Positions 36,996 to 48,099 of a DNA stretch of 64,000 nt are shown here, piece after piece (positions within the stretch are counted from its first letter, which is position 1; the number at the start of each line of letters is the position of its first letter). The notes beneath the pieces were generated by a model. That model worked only from the letters and a program-made list of their open reading frames with translations, ran no database searches and had not been told where the DNA came from. The stretch is from Thalassia testudinum (Eukaryota; Streptophyta; Magnoliopsida; Alismatales; Hydrocharitaceae). Position numbers and translations under genes: made by a program. The stretch spans positions 16,604,501-16,668,500 of the forward strand of contig JAZHRO010000036.1 in assembly GCA_037157565.1 (NCBI GenBank), read 5' to 3'.

Positions 36996-39756
36996 ATGGC
37001 GAGTTCTAACACTTCTGAAGTTACCTCGGGCACCATTCCCAAGTTCGGGGCCTATAAGAGCCCATTTTTTGGTCTAATTATCAAGCTGGACGAGACCAAT
37101 TATCCCAGATGGTCTCAGATGTTCCTCATGACAAATGAAGGTCATGATAAGGAACACATTTTGCTAGAGCCCAAGCCTACAGAGAAGACAGGAAAGAACG
37201 CTACATGGAAGGACAATGCCATGGTGAAAGCGTGGTTGATGAATTGTGTGATTCTGAGGATTGGCAACAAGATTATGTACTATTCGACCGCCAAGACCAT
37301 GTGGGACAGCCTTCGTGACACATACTCTCATGAGAACAAACCTCGATTGGGGGTCAGGGGGAGGTGCCACTGACTCCCACCATGACTTTGATTGATATTT
37401 TTATGTGCCCAATTTCTCTTTGAATTTATTATCTATCAATAAGATTACGAAGCAGCTTCATTGTCGTGCTATATTTGAACTTGGATGCATATTTTAGGAC
37501 AAATTGCCAAGGACGATTGGTAAAGAGCGTGAAGAAGGGGGTGTGTATCATCTAAACCAGACTCTGATTGCTGCTACTTGCCTTGGTGATTCTAGTTCTG
37601 CTGCTAGGAGTGCCTTGCAGTAGTACCATCGCCTAGGACATCCTTCTCTGGACAGGCTTCAGTGCATCCTTCTGCATATTTCCGCCACCACTGAGATTTA
37701 CCGTGATGCCTGCCAGTTGGGAAAGCACCACAGATCTTCCTTTCCTACCAGTACTGCACCATGGACGACTGAGATGTTTCAGTTGCTTCATATGGATGTC
37801 TTGGGCCCTAGTCAAAACCTAAATAGACAGGGACATAGATACTACTTGGTTGTCATAGATGATTTTTCATGCCTTTCATGGTTGTTTCTACTAAAGAGTA
37901 AGCCTGATGTTGGACATGTCATTGAGATCTTTATATTACAAATAAAGAATCAGTTTTCAATTGTGAAAAAGATTGTGTGATCTGACAATGCTTTAGAATT
38001 CTACACTACCAGGATGGCAACATTTTATAGGTCTCATTGTATTACCCACCAGACATCCTGTCCCCACACATCTTAGCAGAATGGTGTGGCGGAAAGGAAG
38101 CACAAGCACTTATTGGATGTGGCATGTACTCTTCTAATTCATCATTGTGCGCCTCATTTGTATGTTGTGCTCATTGCTTGCCACCTCATTAATAGAATGC
38201 CATCATTTGTGTTACATGAGCAAGCACCTTGGCATATCTTATACCCTGACAGAGATTTGTTTCAGTTACCCTCAAAGATTTTTGAATGTGTTGCATTTGT
38301 GCACTTGCTAGGACCAGGACAGGACAAGTTGGCACCCCAGGCAGTCAAGTGTATCTTTCTTGGCTACTCGCAAACACAGAAGGGGCTACAGGTGCATTGA
38401 TCCCATTAGAGGGAGACATTATGTGAGTATAGATGTTAGCTTCCATGAGTTCATATCTTATTTCTCACTTGTAGCACGTTGGTTCCTAAGAATGAGTTTG
38501 CTCTTATGCCTACACCACCTGATCCTATGGATGAGTGTCCTATTGCTAAGGTTCCTTCTCCATCCAGTAGTAGTGGTTAGGCACCAGTGACTGTTTCTAC
38601 ACATGATAGCACCACAGATCATATGAAGTTCAAAGATCCACCTATTGTGTTTTAGAAGTCAATTATATACAGGAAACACACCCCTTACTTTAAACCCACC
38701 ATCCTCCCCGTCTTAGGTTCTTGTTAAGGCATCTGACGATGTTTCTAGTGGTGAGTGTGCAAGACATACTGATAACGCTCCAAATGATGACCTTCCTATT
38801 GCAGTTAGGAAGGCTCCGCGGTCATGTGCTCATTATCATGTTACTAGAGCAGCTACAGCAACTAATCTGGGGGAGACATTTGGGTTGTTCATTGGAGCTC
38901 TTACCACTACTAAGATACCTACGTATTAGCAAGCCTTACTTCATCTGAAACAGCATACAGCCATGGAGGATGAAATGACCACACTACGCAACAGACATGC
39001 TTAAGAGTTGATGCCCCTTCCCACTAAAGCACGCTTAGTGGGTTGTCAATGGGTCTTTGCCTTGAAATACAACCATAATGGGTATATTTCACGGTATAAT
39101 GCCAGGTTTGTGGCAAATGGGTTCACTCAAACGTGCGAGGTGGACTTCGACACATTTTCTCCAGTTGCACGCCTATCCACAGTACGGATATTAGTCTCTG
39201 TTGCTACCCATAAGGACTTGATGCTTCATCAACTGGATGTGAAAAATGCCTCTCTACGGCAATCCTGAGTAGGAAGTCTATATGTAACAGCCCCCTGGGT
39301 TTGAGGTTTAGGGGGGTGTGTGTCCAAGCAGAAAAAGGTCATCTATGGCCTTAAGCAGAGTCCAAGAGCTTAATTCCAAAAGCTCTTAGAGATGGCGGAG
39401 AAGATGGAGTTGCAGAGGTCTTCTTCAGACCACTGTCTTTTTGTCAGAAAGACTGAGCAGGGCATTGTGGCATTACTAGTCTATGTAAACAACCTCATTA
39501 TTATCGATGATGACAAGGTTGGAATAGTTGAGGTAAAGAGGTCCTTGGGTGAGCACTTTGTTATGAAGAACCTACGTTTGCTTCGATATTTTCTTAGCAT
39601 AAAGGCGACAAGAAGTAAACAGGACATTGTTCTATCTTAGCATAAATATGCTCTAGACATATTACAGGAGACAAACATGCTGGGGTCCAAACCAACTAAC
39701 ATTCCTATGGACCACAAAGTGCATCTATATGATGAGTAGGTGGAGTATGTTGACAG
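36996..39756 (+). pseudogene. Copia C gag-integrase-RT, disrupted, left part
   Basis: Gag starts MASSNTSEVTSGTIP and is open for 125 codons (WLMNCVILRIGNKIMYY), but stops near 37370. Its C-terminal half, zinc knuckle and protease are missing, apparently by deletion. The frame resumes with the pre-integrase (QLHCRAIFELG, YHRLGHPS, CQLGKHHRSSF). The integrase core has LLHMDVLGP, SDNALEF and QNGVAERKH, so its D, D and E are present although stops interrupt. RT follows with VGCQWVFALKY and HQLDVKNASL; the YVDD catalytic pair reads YVNN (39480). Element D interrupts after VEYVD. Confidence 0.9.
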
Positions 39757-39895
39757 TCGATCATGTTAAGTTATTTTGTATGCCTTTTATTTTTACTGTT
39801 ATGCTGAATGAGGGGTATACTTATCCTTTGGTTGCCTCTTTATATAAAAACACCTAAGATTTTCTAATAGAACTAATCGGCATTTCAACCTAACA

Positions 39896-39906
39896 TGGTA
39901 TCAGAG
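39896..39906 (+). other. Primer-binding site of copia D
   Basis: Perfect TGGTATCAGAG one base after the LTR end, followed by the GCAGCGGTCCTAA leader. Confidence 0.9.
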
Positions 39907-40457
39907 CAGCGGTCCTAAACCGATGTTCAACTATCCCACCCTGAAACCTAGCCACCAAGCCCTTCCACCTGATCCCTCTCCCACTCTAGTGCATCGTCAA
40001 CCCCTCTTCATCTCCAGCCAGCCCTCCTCCCAGTAGCAGCAGCATTGCCACCGACAAGAGGGCCCCATCACCACCTACAAGAGGCCCCAGCGGCAACCCC
40101 AGTGGCCCCAACACCATCTCCAGGGTCACAGGATCCCCCAGCACCACCCACAATAGGCCAACAGCGACCCCCAACGGCCCCAACGCCGCCGCCAGGGCCA
40201 CCGGAGCCCCCTAACGCCGCCTGCAGGGGGCCAATGGCGACCCCAGCGATAGCAACGCCGCCGCTAGAGTCGCCTGAGCCCTTTATGGCGATGTAGCAAC
40301 AGCAAAGCAAGGTGTTGCAACACAACAGGGGCCTTAGGTGCTAGCCTATGATTTGATTTTGCATCTATTTGCAGCTCTGTGAAGTTTTTAAGCCCCTACA
40401 TGGTCTGATTTTTTACTGAAATTTCTTAATTTTTGGTTTCCCACAAGTTAAGTGATA

Positions 40458-43272
40458 TGGAAGACAAGAAGGATGCTTCTAACGACTCGACGGGGAAGAT
40501 ATCTACCCCAAGCGCACCTTCATTTATGCAAGGAACCTCTATCAAGTTGTTCCTTTCATGATCTACCTCCTTTTCCCAATTTGTGAGATCACACCAGAAG
40601 AAATATATTCTGATGCAAGATGAACCTGCTTTCAAGTTTGTTGACTGAGAGGCAGATAATGATTGGGTAGCAACATACATGTTGAACAGCATGAAGGAGC
40701 CTATCGCAAAGTACGTTATGTCCTATGCATCTGCAAAGAAGATATGGGAGATTCTTCATGAGATACATTCTCATAAGAGCAACATCAGTTGCCTCTACAG
40801 GGTGATTGAGGAATTACATTCCTTTCGAAAGGAAACTATGCCCCTTGCCGAATATTATGGCTCTATGAAGAACCTCAGGAATAAGCAGGATACTTATGAG
40901 TCGATCTCCACAGATGTCAATTTTATTACAAAGCAACATAAGGCCTTTCGTTCTATTCAATTGCTTGCAGGTCTTGATCCTAAGTTCAAGTCTGTTAAGG
41001 ATCAACTTATAACACTTGAGAAGATCCCTACACCTGTGCAGATCTATGCTCGCCTATCCAGACTTAAGATTTCTAACCCTGTCTCAATCTCTAATTCCTC
41101 TGCCATGGCAACTATTGGTCGTGGCAAGAGAACCCCACGAGGCAGGGGGAGAGGACATGAAGCGAGAGCAAGAGGCCGTAGCAGATGACGTGGTTTGTTC
41201 TATGACCATTGTCACAAGACAAATCACACAGTTGATAAGTGGAGGATAAAACACGGGTTTCCTCAAGGGCATCAGGCCAATCAGGTTACTTATGGTGGAG
41301 ATGAGAGTCTACATTATCAGGAGAAAGAGCAAGTCAATCCTTAGGTCACTATCTCCAATGAGGAATATGACAAACTTGTTTTTGTTCAGACTACTTCCAC
41401 TACAGGTGCTTCTAGGACTCAAAGGACAGGTACTACTGCTAGTGTCAGAGGTGTTCGTAAGCCTCATGATGTCCCTCCTATTGCCTATCCTAGACATCCT
41501 AAGGTGCCAACTACAGATACCTTCCCTCGGCATTTTCAACGCAGACCTCTTACCACTCTACAAGCAGAGGAACTACTTTCTACTATTTATGCTCAATCCT
41601 CTACTGATACTGCTGATTTTGATGGAGGTCCAAATTTTACATTATCAGAGGTATCTGATGTGGATCTTCCTATTGCTCAGAAAAAATCACAACAATCTTG
41701 TGCTAAATATTCTATTTCCAATTATATGTCACTTGATCATTTACCTGCAGCAAGGAGGCTTCTATCTCTTGCAGTTGATAATAGAAATATTCCCAGAAGT
41801 CATGTTAAGGCATCTCATGACCCTTCCTAAACCTTGGCCATGGAAGAGGAGATGGTTGCTCTTCAGTCTAGGGATACCCTGGGAACTTGTTGACCTACCC
41901 TAGGTACTACTGTTGTGGGGTGTAGGTAAATGTTCACCCTGAAATGCCTCTCATATGATACAGTAAAAACATATAAAGCACGCCTGGTTGCCAAAAATTA
42001 CACACAAACCTTTGGAGTTAACTATTTTGAGACCTTTATCTAATAACTAAACTCAATTCAGTGAGGATACTTCTCTCTGTGGCAATCAACAGTGGATGGT
42101 CGATTTCATAGCTTGATATTAAAAATGCTTTCCTCTATGGTGATTTAGAAGAAAAGGTCCACATACACCAACCCCCTGGTTTCATGGTTGAGGGGGAATG
42201 TTAGAAAGTCTGCAGATTGAAGAAGGCAATTTATGGCCTTAAGCAAAGCCTCAGGGCCTGATTTGAATGGTTTAATAAAGTTGTGCAAGAGTTTGACTTT
42301 GCTATATCCACTGCAAATCACTTTGTTTTTACGATGCAAAGAGTTGCTGGATTTATTATTATTATTGTGTATGTAGATGATATACTACTTACAGGAAGTG
42401 ATAAAAAAGGGATAGAGGCTACCAAAAAGTTCTTGCATTCTCAGTTTATTACCAAAGATATGGGAATAATAAATTACTTTCTGGGTATTGAAGTACAACA
42501 TGTTGATGATGGTCTAGTGTTGTCATCGCAAAAGTATATTCAAGACATGCTAAAAGAGACAGGGTACTGGGTTGCAAGCCTGCAAGCATTCCTATGGACC
42601 CCTCCTTGCCATTGGCAAACTCTAAGAGTCCTTTGCTTGAGGATGTTACCAGATACTGTGTTTTGGTGGAAAAGTTGTTATATGACTGTCGCACGACCTC
42701 ATATTTGCTTTGTTGTGGGGAGACTAAGCCAATTTATGTAATCTCCTAGAGAAGTTCACTGAGATGGTGTATGTCAGGTGCTAAGATACCTCAAGCAAGC
42801 TCCTAGGAAGGGGCTATCTTTTATCAAGCATGACCATCTCAATGTCTAAGGATATTCGGATGCATATCATGCAGGAGCACATGAAAACAGAAAATCTACT
42901 ACTGGTTACTATACCTATGTGGGTGGCAACCTTGTCACATGGAGAAGCAAAAAATAAAATGTTGTTTCCAGATCTAGTGCAGAATCAAAGTATAAAACTA
43001 TGACACATACTACTTGTGAGCTCATATGAGTGAGATCTATCTTATGTGACTTGGGAGTGTCAATTTTCAGTTCCACTCCCATGTACTATGATAAGGTAGC
43101 GACATTTATTGCCAATAATCATGCCTTCCATGAGAGAACTAAGCATATAGAGGTGGATTATCATTTTATCAGAGATGTTATCATCACTGGCAAGATCACC
43201 ACACCTTACATAGCTACTGAAGATCAGGTTGTAGGTGCCTTCGCTAAAGCACTCTCCAAGAAATGTCTTTAG
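40458..43272 (+). pseudogene. Copia D gag joined to RT-RNase H, no integrase
   Basis: Gag begins MEDKKDASNDSTGK. Its main open part (40679-41188) carries CLYRVIEELHSF, LLAGLDPKFKSV and an Arg/Gly-rich stretch before a zinc knuckle whose first cysteine is now Tyr (YDHCHKTNHTVDKW). Instead of protease and integrase it runs, after NEEYDKLVF, into the pre-RT spacer (QQSCAKYSISNYMSLDHL). RT has LDIKNAFLYGDL and an intact IIVYVDDILLTGSD (42370). RNase H ends near YIATEDQVVGAF. Stops and shifts occur at several points (for example after VEGEC). Integrase would have to be supplied by a related element. Confidence 0.9.
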
Positions 43273-43442
43273 TTGTTATATTCTAAGATGAGCATGTTTG
43301 ACATCTATGCTCCAACTTGAGGAGTAGTGAGTTATTTTGTATGCCTTTTATTTTCAGTGCTATGTTGAGTAAGAGGTATACTTGTAACTCTACCATTTGG
43401 TTGCCTCTCTGTATAAAGGCACCTATCAAATCCTACAGACAG

Positions 43443-44062
43443 TTGGTATGGAAGCTTCTCTAATTAATGATCGCCAGACCAGATATAGCCTTAACTGTAA
43501 GGAAGATTAGATTAGTCAGGTCATGGAGAAGTCGTCTACGCTTCATTGGCAAGCAATCATGCAGGTGCCCAGGTACCTGAAGAGAGCACCAGGACGAAGG
43601 CTCCTGTTTCAGAAAGGGTCACCTATGACAGTAGTTGGATATTCCAATGCAATCTATGCTAATTGTGTTGCTGATAGGAAATCCACTACTGATTTTTACA
43701 CATTTGTGGCAAGCAATCTGGTTACATGGAGAAGCAAGAAACAGGGAATTGTTTCTCGCTCTAGTGCTGAGTTAGAGTATAGGGCAGTGACCCAGACTGC
43801 TGCTGAGATGGTATAGGTGAAATCTCAATTACATGATTTGAATGTCCAGATAGAAGAGCCAATAGAGATGAAATGCGACAACAAGGTAACCACCTACATA
43901 GCCAACAATCCCATATTCCATGAGCGCACGAAACATGTTGAAGTAGACTATCACTACACCAGAGATCTGATTCAGCGTGGATTATTACGCACTACTTTTG
44001 TTGCTTCTGAGGATCAGACAGCTAATATCTTCATGAAGCCTCTTCCTTGCACTAACATTTGA
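43443..44062 (+). pseudogene. Copia C RT end and RNase H, right part
   Basis: Continues element C after D: QLVWKLL and ARPDIALTV (43445-43500) directly extend the interrupted RT. Then come CMQVPRYLKRAPGRRLLF, SAELEYRAVTQTAAEM and the RNase H end HERTKHVEVDYHYTRDL (43930). It is largely open apart from a few TAG codons, and ends before the polypurine tract of the 3' LTR. Confidence 0.9.
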
Positions 44063-44399
44063 TGATTGTTGTTCCAAGCTAAGCATGATTGACATCTATA
44101 CTCCAGCTTGAGGGAGAGTATTGGCATACTCTCTTATTTATGTTTACTTTCCATACTCTTTTATTATTTTAATTATTGCACTAGACATGCTCTGTAATTT
44201 ACCCAATACCACTTCATTTTATAAAGAGGTGATGGGTCTCTCAATAAATTGATTTTGACATTACATCCGACTTAGTAGAATCAAGGGCAAAAGGGCTAAG
44301 CATAATCAAAATGAAGCCACCATCAGACTGCCACTAGAGAGGAGAACCACCATTAAAGGCAGAGCAACCCTAGCTTAAGAGTTACAAAAGAACTTGATC

Positions 44400-46150
44400 C
44401 TCGTAAACCCTACCTAGATCCTAAACAATTGTGTTTTGTGGCGAATAGGTTTCATGTAGACTTGCCATTTTCTTCAATAAGTCTCAGTCATGGGGCGATG
44501 GGGGAGCACTTCCTTTCTATCACTCTTGTGAGGTGATCTACTACAAGTGCCGATCTAGAGGACATGTTGCAAAGGATTGTAGGAACCTGGTGGTGTGTCT
44601 ATGTGTAAGGGATGCAACCATCGGAAGAGAAATTGTCCTCTTAGGATGATTTCAACTCAGGTTCCTCCGCCCGATGCTCCATCAATGGAGATGGAGGCAA
44701 CTTGATTGCCAACGACAAGTATGATTGATTCCTTGTTGAGTTCCTTGTTGGTGGGTGAGGTTTTTGGGATGAGGTAGCTTTATCAAAGGTGAGCTTAGTG
44801 CTGGAGTTGAAGAATCTTAGATCCCCCAACTGGAGAATCGCTTTGTTCACTCCGAAGAGAATTCTCCTATTTGATCTTAATCAATTTGATATGGATCATT
44901 TGAGGTTCTTGGAGGTTGGTGTTGGAGGGTTAACCGTTAGATGGAGGAGGCCATTTGTCCACAACAATGCTCTCCATGATAGGGCCCCAATGAGGTCAAT
45001 CACAAAGTTTCATGTTCGAGGAATTCTGTTGCGCTTGCATATGTAGAAGTGGCACAAGTGTTATGTGCACCTTTTGTGCGTGTTCGAAGGTGTAAAGGCT
45101 TGCACATTTGTGAAGGAGATCTCTGCAGTGCTGATTGAAGGTGAGATGTTCATTGGACAAAGGCTACCGAGAGGCAAGGAGGCTCCTCTTGGGTTGTTAG
45201 CTTTCATGGGCTGCCCATAGAGGTGTCCCAACAGAGGTCCTACACTGCTGTGGTGACCGGAGTTGCTCCTTCGGTGACGCATCTGACAAAGGGGCATTTT
45301 TGTAAAGCCAAAGTTGGTGCAAATTTCAAACCTGCGTCAGTTACAGAGCCAGTTGTCACACCATCACCACCCCCTGATTTGGCGTGATCGGTTGAGGAAA
45401 AGGTGGAACTTTCAAATCACCTAGTACAGGTGCCATCCGAATCCAAAACGGATCTAAAGTTGGAGTCCAATTCTGACCCATTAAAATTTAAGTCACCGGT
45501 TAAACCCAATACTTTCGGTTCGTGTGCTATGCGGTTCTCTACCCCATTGCTACAAGAAGTGGTGCACCAGGGACCTATATTTTTTTGGGTCCATTTTTTG
45601 CTGACCAAAGTCACTCCAGCAGTCCCAATCCCAGGTGATACCTGATCTGCCAGAGCTGGAATGAGGTCCAGTGCTGTTTGACCAGAGCTGTAGCAATGTT
45701 GCACCTGAGGCAGGCAATGCAGCAGCTGAAGTGGGCAATGCAGGGTCTAAAGTGGAGGTGGCAGTAGGCGATGGGTCTGTTCTAGGCAATCCTATGAATG
45801 GTTCTCCTAGTTTGGGTGATGCTGCTGTTGAGGGGCAGGTTCAGTCTGCTCATGTGGTGGAACAAGACAGACAGATGGAGCAGTGGAAGGTCAGTAGTAA
45901 CATTCTTAAGCACGCTTCATCAACAAGTTGAGAACCAAGGCCATCCAAACCTTTGCAGCCTAAGAGGCAGGTATTTTTCAATTCATGTCACAAACAGAAG
46001 CTGATCAGAAAGAGAAAAATTATGGCACAAGAGAAGCCCAAGGCTGCTAATAAGTATGATGGCATAAATCGATGTGTGGCTGAAGTTTGTAACGGTCATG
46101 CAAGGCTACTCAGTCCAATGGTTAAGGTCCAGTTAAAGGGACCTTGTGAT
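44400..46150 (+). pseudogene. Outer LINE ORF1, disrupted
   Basis: Nucleic-acid-binding ORF1 region of a plant L1-type LINE. Evidence is a zinc-knuckle relic YYKCRSRGHVAKDC (about 44550), with the first Cys changed to Tyr, in a position typical of ORF1, and the location directly upstream of an endonuclease. The rest is fragmented into frames under 105 codons. Confidence 0.55.
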
Positions 46151-46168
46151 AGGGCATGAAGGTTCATA

Positions 46169-48015
46169 TTGAGAAGGTACTTGACAAAATGGACAGCTGA
46201 TTTGGTGTTACTTCAAGAGACACACCCTGAGTTGACTGATGCACAGATGAAAAAGTCGATTTGTGGTGATCAATACACTGATATTATTCACATCAAATCA
46301 ATCGGGTGGTCAGGAGGTCTTTTAGTGATGTGGAACAGCAACTCCTTTCTCTTGACATCATCTCTAGTTGCGTCACGCATGATTACTTGCACCTTTACCA
46401 GGAGATTTGATGTCACTATTTGGACAGTCTCTTGTGTATATGGCCCATGCCAAGAGGCTGCTGGAGGTGTGCTGTGTTAGGAAACGGAGTAGGCATCAGT
46501 CTTCACAGAGGTATGCCTTGCTTGTTAGGTGGTGATTTTACGCTGACATTAGGAGACAGGCTAGATGGGAGGGTGAACAGGGCTTCTTCTGATTTCGCAA
46601 CTATGGTTGATGACTTGGGGTTGTTTGATCTCCCCATCTCTGGTGCTACCTACACTTGGAGAAATAGGACTAGTTGGGCATCCATAATTGACAGATTCAT
46701 GTGCAACATTACATTAGCAAAAGCATACTAGAATGCATATGTTGTGGCAAAATATAGGCCCTTTACATACCATACTCCGATCATCTAGGACAATAATGAA
46801 GCATGACTCATTTCTCCTATTTTAAGTTTCAGAAATCTTGGCCGAAAGAATTGAGTTTTCAGGAGTTTGTGAAGGAAAAGTGGACGGAGGTCCCTCTCTC
46901 TACTTCCACTACACGTACCCTGGCTTGCAAGTTTCAGGCCATTAGATTGGCTTTGATGGGATTCAAGAAAGAGCTGAAGGTGCAAAGAGAGAGGACAAGG
47001 GCAAAGGCCCTTGAAGCAATCTATGAGGTGGGCAGGAAAGAAGTTGGTGGACAATTGAGTGTGGATGACATGCAGAAGGGGTACAGGTGGCAAAATGTCA
47101 TCCAAGAGGACCTGAAGAAGCAAATGGACTGGAGACAAAAGTCCAAAAAATTATGGCTTAAAGAAGGAGACACTAACACTTACTTCTTTCACTTATCAGC
47201 AAGTGCTAGGGAAAGAACTAATCTGATCCGTTCGATTAGGGTTAAGGATTCCATTCTACATCAAAGGTCCCAGATTTGTGAAGCGATACACTCTCACTTT
47301 CATGACTTTACTAGAAGGCAACCATCAGGAGGTTGGGTCCGTTTGGCATGCCCATACTGAGGGATCACATGAAGAGAGTTGATTCACGTAGTTTCTACGG
47401 AGGTATTAATGGCATTACAGGGCATGAAGGTTGAAGGGGTCCTAAGTCTAGATGGCATTACTGGTTCTGTTTTATAGAGAACTCCGGAAGGTTGTGGGCC
47501 ACGATTTTATGGTGATGCTTGAAGAGTTCTTTTAGCAGAATCAAGGCTTTGATTGAAAGACTGAATCACTTTTACTTGTTTCTCTTCTCGAAGAAGCCAG
47601 TGGCAAAATCTATTGATGAATACAGGCCAATTGCGCTTTCGAATGCAATTTATCTTATTGTTGCTAAGGTTCTAACTAATAAGTTGCACCTTCTTTGATT
47701 AACCCGATTCAATCTGCACTTGTGATGGGGAGATCCTTACATGAGTCCTTTATGTTACAGAAGAGATCATTGCATCTTAAAGGAGGTCAGGTGTGTCGGG
47801 TTTCATGTGGAAAGTTGATTTTTTAAAAGCTTATGATTCTGTGGCATGGACTTATCTACAGAAAATCCTCAAAAGAAGAGGTCTCTCGGAGGAATGGGTG
47901 CAACAGATGAAGAGATGCATGACCACGTCTTCTCTCTACTTTGGTAAATGGACGATTGTGTAGGCCTTGGACGCAACCACAAAGAGAAGTGAGACAAGGT
48001 TGCCCTTTAGCACGG
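46169..48015 (+). pseudogene. Outer LINE ORF2: endonuclease and RT start, disrupted
   Basis: Endonuclease blocks appear in order: WTADLVLLQETHPEL (46195), GGDFTLTLGDRLDGR (46535), YTWRNR and IIDRFM. The SDHTP motif is altered to TYHTP. The RT leader KSKKLWLKEGDTNTYFFH (47140) is well kept, followed by ALSNAIYL remnants and FMWKVDFLKAYDSV (47800). The chain reaches CPLARLLFNII, where the inner L1 is inserted. It carries several stops and frameshifts. Confidence 0.88.
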
Positions 48016-48032
48016 CTTCTGTTTAACATTAT
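48016..48032 (+). repeat. 17-bp target duplication, left copy
   Basis: CTTCTGTTTAACATTAT, identical to 53743-53759 and continuous with a T-run that is the inner L1's poly(A) on the opposite strand. Confidence 0.95.
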
Positions 48033-48099
48033 TTTTTTTTTGAAAAAGCAAAGGGTGATTACCCAAAAGATAATCATCCACAATCATACATTCCATCAA

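Larger units (their letters stand above)
39757..43437 (+). mobile_element. Ty1/copia element D, nested in C (3681 bp)
   Basis: Flanked exactly by GACAG (39752-39756 and 43438-43442), and removing it with one GACAG restores the continuity of element C. The 5' LTR (39757-39894) and 3' LTR (about 43328-43437) share GTTATTTTGTATGCCTTTTA and GGTTGCCTCT. A perfect TGGTATCAGAG follows the first LTR. It is short for copia because protease and integrase are absent. Its LTRs and RT resemble element F. Confidence 0.93.
36248..44270 (+). mobile_element. Ty1/copia element C, host of nested copia D
   Basis: LTRs of about 142 bp (36248-36389) and 152 bp (44119-44270) share TTTATTATTTTTA, ATGCTCTRTAATTTA and CTCAATAAATTGATTTTGAC. 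CTTAG lies immediately outside both ends (36243-36247 and 44271-44275). The primer site TGATATCAGAG (36392-36402) has one mismatch, and GAGGGAGAG precedes the 3' LTR. Without D the element is about 4.3 kb. Confidence 0.92.

Noticed and set aside
40045..40325. Proline-rich (plus) and glycine-rich (minus) frames
   Set aside because: GC-rich leader between the primer site and gag of copia D; both are compositional and neither carries gag motifs.
41292..41903. 203-codon plus-strand frame
   Set aside because: Shadow frame over copia D; the frame carrying the conserved spacer (QQSCAKYSISNY) is the real one.
36248..44270. 12-bp target duplication for copia C
   Set aside because: TAGTAGAATCAA does recur outside both LTRs, but the 5-bp CTTAG abuts both LTR ends exactly and fits copia integrase; the longer match is native repeat.
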